DNA from: Ziziphus jujuba
Lineage: Eukaryota; Streptophyta; Magnoliopsida; Rosales; Rhamnaceae
NCBI RefSeq assembly: GCF_031755915.1
Contig: NC_083383.1
Coordinates: 17,659,001 to 17,723,000, forward strand
Direction: 5' to 3'
Length of the DNA: 64,000 nt
Under the pieces are notes generated by a model. It made no database searches. It worked only from the letters and a program-made list of their open reading frames with translations, and was not told the DNA's origin. Shown here piece by piece: positions 47,895 to 60,187 of this stretch. A program made the translations under genes and the position numbers. Position 1 is the first letter of the stretch. Every line of letters starts with the position of its first letter.

Positions 47895-50186
47895 GAGTTA
47901 GTCAAGGAGAACATTCAACCAACAAGATGAGTTCTTACCAAGGAATCACTAACTTGGCAAAAGCAAATCATTTGAGACCCAAGCTCACCTTTCCTATGTT
48001 CTACATAACCGACCCTCTAGGATGGATATATAAAGGTGAGCAATACTTCGAACTCAAAAATATTGATCCCATGCAACAAGTGTAACTAGCTTCGTTCCAC
48101 CTCGAGGAGTGGCATTACAATGGCGCCGGTGGCTCAGTAAGTTCAGGGGACCTTTGACTTAGACCGAATTAACAAAAGTCATCTTGCACCAATTCGCACC
48201 CACAGATTATGACGATCCTTCTAAAGCATTGACTCGACTAAAACAAGTTACCACAATGGAGCGGTTTTAATCCGACTTTGAAAGGCTTTCCCAACAGATT
48301 GATAATCTCCTTGAACAATATTTAGTTGGGGTCTCTATAGCAAGGCTCTGTGATGACATCCGTCTCGATGTAAAGATAAAGCAACCCCAAACCATAGCTG
48401 ATGCAATCGGAGTAGCAAGATTGGTTGAGGAATGAAACTTATCGCAGAAAAAAAAGGTCAATTCCAGTCGACTAATTGGAGGAATGGCTTTTCTACGTTC
48501 CACCACCAACGATTCAGCAGGAGTGTTGGGAACCTCAACTACACCATGAACCTCCACCCAAAACAATGTCAATTTTTGAAAGATCTCAAGTCAGGAGGTG
48601 AGGGATCGGTGTGCCAATGGGTTATGCTTCTATTGCGATAAAAACTTCACTCCGGGTCACCACTACTAGCGTCCCCAATTATTTATGATAGAAGACTCAA
48701 TGGAAGAGGACATGGACTTAGAATCATATGAGGCAATAGCGGAGGAAGCCGTTCTCGAAATCTCCATTCATGCTATTGCAGGAGCAATTCATCCGCAAAA
48801 CATTCAAGTTAATGATACATTACAAAATTATGAAGTGGTTATGTTAATTGACAGTGAGAGCATACATAATTTCATTGACAATGCATTAGCTTACCATTTG
48901 GGATTACATATCACTCGCAATCCTGGCTTGCAAGTTATGGTGGCTTTTTGAAATAAAATTGAATACTTAGGCAAGTGTGTCAACCTTACATTATGCATCC
49001 AAAATTATATTATGCAATCTGACTTTTATGTACTTTATATGGCCACTTGTCAAGTTATTTTAGGAGTACAATGGTTGCAAACATTGGGACCCGTTGAAAT
49101 TGACTATAGTAAACTCACTATGGCTTTTAGTGTGAGAGGAAATAAAATTATGTTACAGAGAATCACACAAAGTCCACCGCAGACCCTACAGGAGAAGGAA
49201 TTATTCAATCTCGAGGGAGATGGCTTCCTTTTGATGCACATGGCTGGAAGTTACATTGAGGAGGAGTTACCTAAGAACTTGCACTCTTTATTGAAGGAAT
49301 TTCAACAAGTATTTTCTGAATCAACGGAGTTACCACCGTAGAGAAGTAGAGATCATACTATACCGTTGCAACTCAATCACCTTTCAGTTAACATGTGACC
49401 ATATCGATATCCTTATTACCATAAAGCTGAGATAGAAAGAATGGTTCGAGAATTCCTTGAAGTTGGGTTGATCCATCTAAGTTTCAACCCTTTCTCTTCT
49501 CCAGTGTTACTCATTAAAAAATCAAATGGTTTATGGTGGTTTTTGTGTGGACTTTCGAGCACTCAATAATGTTACAATCAAAGACTAGCACCCAATTCCT
49601 ATAATTGATGAACAGTTGGATGAGTTATGCTCGATATTTTTCCAAGCTCAATCTTATGGCAGGTTACCATTAAATTTAGGTAAGAGAGGAGTACATTCAC
49701 AAGACAGCTTTCCATACTCATGAAGGACACTATGAATTCATGGTAATGCCTTTTGAACTCACCAATGCTCCAGCAACATTTCAGGGACTCATGAATGATC
49801 TATTTTGACCTTATCTTCGTAAGATGTACTTGTTTTCTTTGATGATATTTTAGTTATAGTAAAATTTGGGAAAAACATTTATCATACCTCTGAATTGTTT
49901 TGGAAATATTTACTAATAAGCTTTTTACAAAGAAAAGCAAGTGCAGATTTTGAATAACCTAGGTGGACTATTTGGGGCACATCATTAGTAAAGATGGAGT
50001 TATTATGGATCTTACAAAGATCCAGCTGGTGATGGAGTGGCCAAAACCTATCTCTCATGAAGGTGTTTGTGGGTTCCCTAGTCTAGTAGGATATTATAAG
50101 AAGTTTATTAGTGGATTAGGAGGAATTACTGTTGAGCTCATTAAACTGTTGACTTTTGCCAGATTCAATTGGACTCTTGAGGCAGC
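47895..50186 (+). pseudogene. Gypsy Gag, protease and first part of RT, with many stops
   Basis: Gag is recognisable from LTFPMFYITDPLGWIYKGEQ, then YFELKNID-QQV and LASFHLEEWHY. A zinc-knuckle relic lies near 48622-48670 (CFYCDKNFTPGHHY, last Cys changed to Tyr). Protease 48829-48900 reads VVMLIDSESIHNFID; the family has Asp-Ser/Thr-Gly, so the catalytic loop Gly is Glu here. The RT region shows MVREFLEVGLIHLSFNPFSS, then in other frames [39 protein letters not shown] and FFDDIL, and later YLGHIISKDGVIMD and VGYYKKFI. It ends FNWTLEAA at the hAT insertion. Not functional. Confidence 0.85.
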
Positions 50187-50400
50187 TAGGAGTGGGCAAA
50201 AACCGACCTGACCCGACAAAACCGACCAAACCGAAGAATTTGGGTCGGTTTGGGTTGGTTTTTATTGTTTAGTCGGTTTGGGTCGGGTTATACATATAAA
50301 AATGTTAGATTTTCGGTTTGGGTTACGGGTTGGAAGGAATTTTAACCCACCCAACCCGAACCGAACCGTTTCATAACCAAAGAGCCATTTTGCAAAAATT
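50187..50400. repeat. Left terminal and subterminal repeats of the hAT element
   Basis: The terminal inverted repeat is followed by clustered GACCGA/TCGGTTTGGG words on both strands. The mirror cluster is at 56110-56317. Confidence 0.85.
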
Positions 50401-50740
50401 ATTTTCATTAAATTATTTCTATGAAATTTTGTAAGCCATTGATCTCTCACCATCTAATTACCACCGTTGGATTTCAAGATGAAAACACAATACACAACAG
50501 TGACAGCACTCAACAGTCAACACAATCTCAGATTCTCACAAAACGAAATTGAAGCCCTAGCATTCGCGTCGCCAATCGCCACTCGCAGGCAGCATCCTCC
50601 GGCCAGCCACCACCCGATTGAACTCCCAAGCAACGCTACCACTTGAACAACCGCCGGCACCGGACCCAGTCCACTCGTCGCCCTCTCGCCGATCGCCATT
50701 CGCCACCACTCGGCGCCCTCCCAAGTCCCAAGCTCTGCAG

Positions 50741-52168
50741 GTAAAAATCATTATATTTCTTATTATTATTATAGTGATTATTGATTGATTGAAATTGAAA
50801 GGAAATCTTTCATAATTTTATTTTATTTCGAGTTAGCAACTTCTATTTTATTTTTTTTTTTCGTTCCTTTCTGCTTCCCTTCAGATTGGAAAATTAAATA
50901 GATCTTTGCATCTCACACAATTCAAATCTTGTAACACTCAACACTTTCATGAGGCTCACTCTACATCCTAATTACACAAACACTGAAACACCTATGCACA
51001 AATTAAACAATTTTCCGGGAAATTGCAATCATCCTTCACAACCCAATTAAGCTAAAAACCCAGAAATGAAAGCAATGAAACACAGAAAACAAAGAGACAG
51101 AGACAGAAAGAGACTGACTTAACTGAAGCAGACAAACGGAGTCCAGGCTCCACGGGACTCGGAGAAGCTCCTCTCATCTCAATCGATACAGCAACAAGAT
51201 AAGAATGGCACCATCTGATTCTGATTTAGAGAAAAAACAAACACAAGCAGAAAAACAGAAAAATAGTATTTTTATTACTTTCTGGAAACACCCAAAAAAA
51301 AAAAAACAGATTCAGAGAAAGCAAATACAGAGAACTGAAAACGAAAAGTAGAAAATACCCAGTTGCTGTGATCTATTTAAAAGAGTGAGTAGCGGAGCTT
51401 TTGCTGGCTTAAAAAGAGTTAAAGACTGCCATAGAAGGCAGTTAATTCATTACTTTTTCATGCTCTTGTCTAAAACCCGGTAATCCAATAAAATATTGAC
51501 TCAGACTAGTCAATGTTAAGAGTTCTTTAAATATATTTTCTAAATTTTACATTTTAGAGAATTAAATGGACAAAAAACCTTTCTCCTTTTTTTTTTTAAT
51601 TCAATAAAAATATTCACCTGGTTTTTCCTCTTAAAAGATAGTCAAATTTCACTTTTTTTCTTTTCCTGTTATTTGGGTGATGTTTAAGTTTATTCTTTTC
51701 TTGTGTAATGGTGTAGGTGCAGAATGATTTGGTTGGGGATAAGTGATATAAAAAAGAACAATGATTAAGAAAACTAATAAGTGGAAACTTTTTGGGTTAT
51801 GTACAATTTCTTTATCAAATAATAGTAATTTTGAATCTAGAACTTTAAAAATATTTGAAAATTAATTTCTTTGTTGAACAATCTGTCATTGCCAATTTGA
51901 TTCTTGCTCTTAATGGTTAAAAATGCATACTTGTACTCAATTATGTCATTTGCATGAATGATGGAAAATAAATATTATTTTTTTATTTCAATTCATTTAT
52001 ATTTATGCCCTAAAATCTTGTGCAAATCAGAGTGTTTATATTGTTGTTTGTTTGATTCAAATGGCTTATTTTGTTGAATGGTGGACTTGGCAGTATCTGT
52101 CCAATTATTATATAAATTCATCATAATAATGTTCATAATTATGTACAAGCTAAGCTTAAAGTACAAGC

Positions 52169-52205
<37 letters not shown>

Positions 52206-53126
52206 TTATATATTTATATATAATTATATATGAGGTTCTTTTCCTCAAGTCACTCAAAATTATTTATGCATAACTAAAACTTTTTGTCTTGATAAATATG
52301 AATAAAAACCTTAACCTGCATTTTTTGTTCACAATCGCAGAATATATTGGAAGAAAGCTACTTCTTCAGTCACCTTCAAGGACCAAACAGCTTGCCTGAA
52401 TCACCTGTTGGACAGGCTTCTCAAACTCTCAGCAGTCAGCACTAATTTGGGCAGTGAATCTAATTCCTCTCCAAATGGTAGAACAGATGTGGCAGGTTTG
52501 ATAAGCTTCTAATTCTCTGGAATTTATTCTCTTTTAATTTCCTTTGGTGGTTGTTTCCCATTACTTAAAGAATCTATGCTATTTTAAATACATAAAATAT
52601 TATACATGGAAACTATGGAATGCTGTTTTTTCTAATCAGTCTTAACACCAGGAGTTTGGATGGAAGAAGTGTATAGCAAACTTTTTTTTTTTTTGTTTTT
52701 TCTAATTAGTATTGCAATTTTATTTTTTTTATTTTGCTTTGTGGTCTAATATATTTTTTTCCCCTGTTTTGTAGATAAAATCAAACAGCCTATCGTGACT
52801 TGCATAAATCGAATAGCATTCCTTTTCTTCGTTTAGTTCCAAGATCACAAACAATTGTGTGATTGTCTATTATTTGGAGGTAAGTTACTTAGCCTTTTTC
52901 TCTTTATTTTTGCATGTGGGAAGGTCAAAAATTGCTTTTGGAAAGTGTAGTGAAGCATAGGCTGTGAAATTGTTTGCTGTGAAGTTTGGAGATTGTGAAG
53001 TGATGTATGACTTGATTGCTGTGAAGTTGTTAATATAACCTGGCCTGCTGATTTTGACAGCTATATGTATATATATTTGTATATATATATATACATATAT
53101 GTATATGTTTATTTTGTTTTTAATAG
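50741..53126 (+). other. 5' leader introns and exons of the hAT transposase gene (predicted)
   Basis: Splice-like sites suggest a non-coding leader spliced in four exons. Exon 1 ends at 50740 (CTCTGCAG before GTAAAA). Later exons are 52341-52495, 52775-52879 and one starting at 53127, with acceptors AATCGCAG, TTTTGTAG and TTTAATAG and donors GTTTGA and GTAAGT. The ATG at 53134 follows an in-frame TAG (53131-53133), so no upstream coding exon joins in this frame. Confidence 0.5.
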
Positions 53127-53133
53127 GTTCTAG

Positions 53134-55445
53134 ATGGATGAGGGCCACAATGATTTGTATGATATTAATGAATTAGAAGAGTATTTAAATGAATCAGATA
53201 AAGCTGAATCTCAACCTTCACAGTTGGATAAACCTTATAAAACGCAAAAGAGAAAACCTTCTAGGGCTCCATCTTGGGTTTGGGAACATTTTGAAAAAAT
53301 TCCAGATTATGATCCAAATAATCCTAGGTGCAAATGTAAACATTGTGGGGTAGATTATGCATGTAATACCAAGAGATGTGGAACTAGTACATTGCGAAAC
53401 CATTTGATGAACCAATGCAAAAAATACCTTAATAGGATGGAGGATAAAAAGCAACAAGTTCTTTCATTTGAAAGTGGTAGTAGCAATTTGGTCTCTATGA
53501 GTACAACATTTAGTAAAGAGGCATGTAGGCTTGCATGTGCAGAAATGATCATCATGGATGAGTTACCATTTAGCCACGTTGAAGGAGGAGGGTTTAGAAA
53601 GTTTTGTAATGCTTTGAACCCTAAGTTTGAACCGCCATCTCGTAGAACAATTTCTAGAGATGTGTTTCAGTTGTACTTAGATGAGAAAAAAATTTTGAAG
53701 AGTGTGTTTTCATTGAGGAAGCAAAGGGTTTGTCTTACAACGGACACATGGACTTCCATTCAAAATAACAATTACATGACTCTTACCGCTCATTTCATTG
53801 ATGATGATTGGAAGTTGCATAAGAGAATTTTAAATTTTTGTATTGTGCAAAATCATAAGGGTGAGACAATTGGTAAGGCTATAGAAAATTGTTTGATTGA
53901 ATGGGGTATTGAAAGGGTTTTCACAATAACGGTTGATAATGCTTCTTCAAATGATGTGGCTGTTAATTTTTTGAAAGAAAAATTAAATTATTGGAAAGGA
54001 AATGTTTTGGATGGTGAGTTTTTACATGTTCGTTGTGCTGCACATATTGTAAATTTAATTGTGACATTTGGATTAAAGGAAATCCATGATAGTATTGCTG
54101 GAATTCGTAATGCTATTAGATATGTTCGATCATCTCCTTCAAGGTTAAACAAATTTAAAGAATGTGTAGAGAAGGAGAAAATTGAATATAAAGAAACCGT
54201 GGTTTTGGATGTGTCTACTAGGTGGAATTCCATCTATTTGATGTTGAACTCGGCTTTGAAGTATCAAAAAGGTTTTGATAGGATGATAGATGCTGATGGA
54301 CATTATCTTGGATATTTTGAGGAAGATGAAGTAGGAAGGAAGAGAGCCGGACCACCTCTAATTAAAGATTGGGATAGTGCAAGGGTTTTTGTGAAATTTC
54401 TTGCTACTTTTTATGAAGTTACCTTAAAGTTTAGTGCCTCTTTGACTGTTACTTCTAATATATGTTTTCATGAATTGAGTTTGATGTATAATGCACTTGT
54501 TGAATGGAGTAATAGTCAAAATCATTTGATGGCCGATATGGCAAAGAAAATGTTGATAAAGTTTGACAAATATTGGGGTTCACTTGGAAATGTCAACAAG
54601 TTGTTGCTTATTGCCATTGTGCTTGATCCACGATATAAGCTGGAATATGTATCATATCTTTTTGAGGATGCTTATGAAAGTGGTATGGTTGAATCTTTGA
54701 CTAGGGATGTAAAAGATACTTTAGTTAACCTTTACAACTTCTATAAGGAAATTGATTCTATGAATGGGAGTTCTAAAGTATCAAATTCAAATGATGGTCA
54801 ATCAATGCAAGTACAACAAAGTGGGATGATGATGGATTCATTGGATGATGGAAGCATAGATGATTGTCGGCGTTTGAAAGAATCACAATTTAAAAAAAGA
54901 AAAATGGAAAAAAAATGAATTGGAAATAAAGAATGAGGTTGATAAATTTTTGTTTGATCCATGTGAGGATGTGGAGAGTGAGAAATTTGATATTTTGGCT
55001 TGGTGGAAAAATAATTGGACAAAATATCGAATTTTATCTCAAATTGCAAGAGATGTATACACCATTCTAGTTTCTACAGTAGCATCCGAATCTGCTTTTA
55101 GTACCGAAGGGCGTATTCTTGATGCATTCCGAAGTTCATTGGGTCCAAAAATGGTGGAGGCTTTGATTTGTTCTCAAAATTGGTTGCAATCAAAGCCTAT
55201 GACGTATGATTATAGAGTTGAAATACCAATAGAAGATGTCGCATATTATGATTCTATTGAATCAGGTAAGAATTGTTTTTATTATTATTATTTGTAATTT
55301 TATTTTTATTATCTATTTTAGAGTTTTTAGAATTTTTTAGTAATATTTACAACTTCTTTTAGCTTACTAATTAATCTAATATCATATTTTAATTTGTTTA
55401 GGAGCATATTGGGTTACAAAACAAAGTTTACCTCCACCTAATTGA
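53134..55445 (+). CDS. hAT transposase (BED finger, RNase H-like core, hATC dimerisation domain), one frameshift
   Basis: Catalyses cut-and-paste movement of the surrounding element. The first frame runs 594 codons from ATG 53134. A BED zinc finger spans about residues 48-97 (Cys68, Cys71, His90, Cys95). The RNase H-like core has Asp204 in LTTDTWTS, Asp268 in TVDNASS, CAAH (301-304) and STRWNS (361-366). That frame ends in TGA 54916-54918, directly after an A8 run. The neighbouring frame carries on at once with NELEIKNEVDKFLFDP and the hATC block AWWKNNWTKYRILSQIARDV, STVASESAFSTEGRILD, LICSQNWL. A final intron (55266-55401, GTAAG...TTTAG) joins in phase to a short exon ending at TGA 55443-55445. 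In hAT enzymes the third catalytic acid lies in the ASES-type region, so the shift separates it from the two Asp. Otherwise intact. It may be recently dead, a sequencing error, or read by slippage on A8. Confidence 0.93.
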
Positions 55446-56325
55446 TATATGATTACTTGGTAAGTTTGTTGTTAATTCCAAATCATCAATTATCTTTTAA
55501 GTTAGATAATATTTTAGTAATACACTTAATGTTTATTGATTGCTAATTCTTTACATTTAATGCTTAATGTTTAATGTTTATTTATAATTTTAATGTTTGT
55601 TGAAGGATGAATGGAATTTGGTTTATTAAGGTAGTGAGCTTGTGGTTGCTGCTGGTGGCTTTTCATGCAATGGAGAATGTGGAAGAAAACAATATTTAAA
55701 ATAATTTTTATTTTTATGGATTATTAGTTTATTTAATTATAAGTTTATTTTAAAATTTTAGATTTCAAATATGGGTTGTATTTTATTTTGTAGCTAATAA
55801 TGGTTGTAGACTTGTTATATACTTTATTTGTTGATGTATGGTTTATAATTGGGTGGTGGTAGTTGTAGATTTGTATTATAGTTGTATGATTATGTGTTGT
55901 ATTATTTAATATGTTTGATGCTTAATAATTAACTTATTTGGTATTTTTGTTTAGGTGGATGGATGTATGTTACAATTATTTAATTTAAAGAATAATTTGA
56001 AAAGAATATCTAATTTAAAATATAGATTGATGATTAAAAAGGCCTAAAAATTTTTTTATACAATTTTTGTCCAAAAAATATCAAATTCGAAATATATATA
56101 TATATATATACAATTTGGGCCGAGGCCCAACACGAAGCCCAGACCGGCCCAACCCGCAAATCCAACCCAAACCGATCAAATATGGTCGGTTCGGTCGGTT
56201 TCGGGTTGTATATTGGGTTCGGTTCGGTTCGGTTATGTAACCAACCCAAACCGAATTGGTCGGTTAGGTTTAAAAAAACCCCAAAAACCGAACCAATCCG
56301 CACCGAGCCCACCCCTAGAGGCAGC

Positions 56326-58190
56326 GAAGTCATTCAAACGACTCAAACAAGCACTGACCACGACTCCCATCTCACGTCTTCCTAATTTTACAAAATCCTT
56401 TATTGTAAAGAGTGATGCTTGTGGAGAAGGAATTGGGACAATCTTGAGTCAAGCAAGTCGACCAATAGCCTATTTTAGTGAAGCATTATAACAATCTTCC
56501 TTGCCTTTGTCTGTGTAGGAAAAAGAGATGTTGGCCATTGTAAAAGTTATTCGAAAATGGCATCCTTACTTATTGGGGAGATCGATTGTGGTGAGAATTG
56601 ACTAGCGGGGTTTGAAGTATTTACTCGAGCAACGAATTTCAACACCAGTTCAAGCACGTTGGTTGCCTAAACTCTTGGGATATAACTATTCGATTGAATA
56701 TAAAAGGGGAAAAAAAAACCAAAGAGTTGATGCTTTATCATGCCATGTTAAATTTCTTTGTCATGCCATTTCTTTGCCTAAAGTGGATTAGTGGACTACT
56801 TTGAAATATGAAGTATTAGCCAATGCATATTATGCTCCATTTGTTGGAACTGATTGTCTTTAACATGATGAAATTTGGTTTAAAGGGGTGTGTATTTGGT
56901 TGAGTCCTAATTCAACACTAATTCCTACTCTCTTGGTCGAATATCATTCTTCTCTTATAGGTGGGCATTTTGGTTATTTTAGGACTCTTTCAACGGCTAA
57001 AATAGATTTTATTGGCTAGGACTCTAATCTACAGTAAAAAACTTCATTAAGAACTATGATACTTGTTAGAAGTGCAAAAGTGATTACACTAAACTAGCGA
57101 GATTGCTTTAGTCACTCCCTATCCATGATCGTGTATGGATGGATGTGTTCATGGACTTCATTGATGGCCTGTTGTCTTCCACGGGTTCACTACCATCATG
57201 GTAGTAATTGACAGGTTAACAAATTCCTCTTCAATACCCTTATACGACGTTGATTGTGGCAAAAGCTTTCTTGAACAATGTGATCAAACTCCATGGAATG
57301 CCAAATTCAATTGTAAGTGATAGAGATAAAGTATTCACTAGCTTGTTTTGGAAAACATTATTTCAGTTGCAAGGTGCGTCTCTCAAAATGAGTTTTAGCT
57401 ATCAACCCCAGACGGATGGACAAACAAAGGTACACAACTGCACCTTGGAGCAGTACTTAAGATGCTTTGCTGATGATCAACCAAAGAAAGGAGTGGAATG
57501 GTTGTCTTGGGCTGGATATAGCTATGTTACGTCTCAGCATTCTACAAACAAGATATCCCCATTTGAGACAACGGTCATGCCTTACCTTCCTTAATATCAT
57601 ATGTGCCAATAACAAATAAGGTGCAATTCACAATTGCATGATAGGGACCAGATTTTGAGTACATTGAAACAGAACGTTCTTATGGCTTGTGATCGACTGA
57701 GAACCAGGGCAGGCCAAAATCGGAGGGAAATGGATTTCCAAGTGAGAAACCATGTTTACCTCAAATTGCAAACATATAGGTAGCACTCTGTGGTCTTTCG
57801 TCGCTGGCTGAAATTATCCGCTGAATTTTATGGGTCGTAGAAGATGTTGAAACGAATCGGACCAGTTGCTTATAGGTTGGAGTTACCCCAAGGTTCCTTA
57901 ATACATGATGTTTTTCATGTTTCTCTATTGACAAACCATGAGGGATCGGTGCCTACATCATCACCCGCCCTTCTTCCAATTGAGCAAGCTGATAACGTGT
58001 TGCCATAACCAAAGCAATTTTGGATACTCGAGTTGTTTAGAAAGGTAAATATAGGCCAAGAACAGAGATACTAGTCAAGTGGGCTGGAGCTGGTGTTGAA
58101 GATACCACATGGGAAAATAAATGGCATTTTGACAAAGCATATCATGTATTTGTCTTTAAGGACAAGGACAATTTTGCAAGGATGGAATGA
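56326..58190 (+). pseudogene. Gypsy RNase H, integrase and chromodomain, with many stops
   Basis: Resumes exactly after the hAT target duplication with FKRLKQALTTTPISRLPNF and FIVKSDACGEGIGTILSQ (RNase H). Then come EKEMLAIVKVIRKWHPYLLG, the integrase pieces HGMPNSIVSDRDKVFTSLFW and SYQPQTDGQTKVHNCTLEQY, and LLKIS-like C-terminal parts. It ends in a chromodomain read in a single frame to the TGA at 58188-58190: ILVKWAGAGVEDTTWENKW, then HVFVFKDKDNFARME. The chromodomain places it among chromoviruses. Frames change repeatedly between pieces. Confidence 0.85.
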
Positions 58191-58230
58191 TAAAACCCTT
58201 CCTATTGAAAGGGCATGGGCAATGGTATTT

Positions 58231-58573
58231 GTTGATCTGTTAGGCTCATTGGCCAAGTTTGGTTGACTAAGTTTGGTTGACTAAGTCTTATTAAGAGTTT
58301 TGTTAATTTTGTTAAGTTGTTATGATTCCACTTTAGTTGGCTATGGTAGTTGTAATAGAGTAAAAAAAGGAATAGTTGTTGTTGTATTGGAGGAAAAGAA
58401 GGAATACTTGTTGAGTTTTGTTGTATAAATACCATGGCATTTCATGGTCATGTACATGAATAATAACAAGATCATTCATATCTCTTTCTCACTCTCTCCC
58501 TGCTCTATATTTTATTTCCCTTTATTATTTTCTCTTTCCTATTCTATTCTACCTCCTATAAACGAACCTATCA
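58231..58573 (+). repeat. 3' LTR of the gypsy element
   Basis: 343 bp, starting TGTTGATCTGTTAGG and ending CCTATCA. It contains an internal doubling of GTTTGGTTGACTAAG (58258-58288) not present in the 5' LTR. Confidence 0.8.
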
Positions 58574-58992
58574 ACTTTCTATTTCTCCTTTGTATTTTAT
58601 TATCCAATTTTTCCTTTTCGACTTTTTGTCTTTAATTTTCTTTTGCTGATTTGTTTTCCCATTTTTTTTTATCAAATTTTTTGACCTTATTTCATACTCG
58701 GTTTTATTTTTTTACTGGTCCATTTTCCTTGTCAATTAAATATCACAAACAGAATTAAAATAATCCGAGGTGATAATTTTAAATTCTTTATGTAAAAATT
58801 TGGAAAACAATATTTCTTGGGATTTTGGCAATTATTGACCACGGAGTAAAATGGAGTTTTTGAGGTTTAATGTGGTTCATTTTAATTTTTCACCTATACC
58901 TATTTAGGCTTGAAGGAAATCCTAAATCTTAGGATCCTTCATAATTTGAGATATTGAAAAAACATCAGAAAATAAAATTTCACCAGCATTTT

Positions 58993-59922
58993 AAAGCATG
59001 TTTGGAGGTTCTTTTTTACAAGTGTTTATTTCCTGTAGCACTTTCATTAAAAACTGCTTCATAAAAAAAGTATTGGAATGTTTGATTACTTATAATTAAA
59101 ACTTTTATAAATACATGATATTTGGTTGTTTGATTAAAGTACTTTAAGTAATGACCAATGATCAAAAGGGCACTATTAAAGTATGTTTAAAAAAAAAAAC
59201 TATTATTTAGTAATAAAGATATTTTTCTTCAATGCAGTGAGCTTTTATTTTCTTTAATATTTCCATGATAGTGCATATTATATATTGTCATAATTAATTA
59301 ATGTGTATAAACTATTATCAATTAAGATCTAATAGAAAACTAGATGCCAAGAATTACAAAACATTATTATCTAACAAAGAAGGATTGCACATGATCATTA
59401 CATACATGCTTAAGGAAAAAGACTATTCATATTGCCCAACAAAAAAAGACTATACAAGCAAATATTTCATATGAGAAGAAGAAAAATATACAAAAGGCAA
59501 AAAACAAAAGAATGAAAATGATTACCCCCAAAAAAAAAAAAAATGAAGCCACCTGAAGATTTTGGAGAAGGTATCCAAATGGTAGAAACCATCCAAATAG
59601 AGAATTTAGAGAATTTCAATGTAAAAATAAAAGCTAGTGCAAATAACCTAATGGAATTACAAAATAACATGAGGTTATTTTAGGTACTTTAATCTTTTAA
59701 CTAATGAGGTTATTTTAGGTACTTTAATCTTTTAACTAACGTATAGATGCTTTCCTATTTTCTCATCCAAAGCACCAAGGTTGTTGCTTCTAGGAAAAGC
59801 AACTTTAGTGTTTTTTTTGGCTTAAAAAAATTCTTATTTTTTTGTCGAACATGATTATAGGTATTTATTTTCTTTTCACAGCATTTATTGAAGCCCGAAA
59901 AGCACCTTCAAATACACTCTAG
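58993..59922. mobile_element. MITE-like element with ~21-bp imperfect inverted ends
   Basis: The left end AGCATGTTTGGAGGTTCTTTT matches the reverse complement of the right end (AGTGTATTTGAAGGTGCTTTT) at 16 of 21 positions. Such ends with AT-rich, gene-less interiors are typical of hAT-related plant MITEs. No clean target duplication was found, so the call is tentative. Confidence 0.4.
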
Positions 59923-60187
59923 AATTTGAGAAAATCTCAAACCAAAGCTTTTATAGGACTTCTATAAGATTTAAATGCTCATGAAAAATATTTAATTATT
60001 TATCAAAAGAAAAACAAAAAGAATTCTCATTGGTATCTTAAACTTAACCTCATGCCAAAACATTTATAGAATCTCTTTGAGACTTAAATATTGATGAAGA
60101 GTAGGAGACTTTCACGCCAACTCTTCTTCTTCCTTCATACAGTGAAACACAACCATTAGACTAGTAACTACTGTGAAACTAAACCAG

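Larger units (their letters stand above)
50187..56317 (+). mobile_element. hAT superfamily DNA transposon, nearly intact
   Basis: 6,131 bp bounded by terminal inverted repeats TAGGAGTGGGC and, inverted, TAGGGGTGGGC. The 8-bp target duplication GAGGCAGC is perfect (50179-50186 and 56318-56325), the size typical of hAT. Both ends carry many GGTCGGTTTGGGT/ACCCAAACCGA-type subterminal repeats in both orientations (50205-50380 and 56110-56300), likely transposase-binding sites. It contains one transposase gene (53134-55445) with a multi-exon 5' leader. It inserted into the gypsy pol region and is therefore younger than it. A segment at 51060-51430 inside the first leader intron is GC-richer and may be captured or older inserted sequence. 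Confidence 0.95.
47338..58573 (+). mobile_element. Ty3/gypsy chromovirus, plus strand, decayed, split by a hAT transposon
   Basis: LTRs at 47338-47671 and 58231-58573 start TGTTG and share AAATACCATGGCATTTCATGG and the ACAAGATCATTC block. A degraded tRNA-Met primer site (TAGTAGCAGAGC) follows the 5' LTR at 47673-47684, and a purine-rich GAAAGGGCATGGG precedes the 3' LTR. Domains run Gag, protease, RT, [hAT insertion], RNase H, integrase, chromodomain. Stops and frameshifts are frequent. No target duplication was found at the outer ends (ATATC versus ACTTT). The 3' LTR keeps TATAAAT (58424-58430), which is mutated to TAAAAAT in the 5' LTR. Confidence 0.88.

Noticed and set aside
47333..58578. 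Target duplication of the outer gypsy element
   Set aside because: ATATC and ACTTT do not match; the ends may have decayed or the LTR borders may be slightly off.
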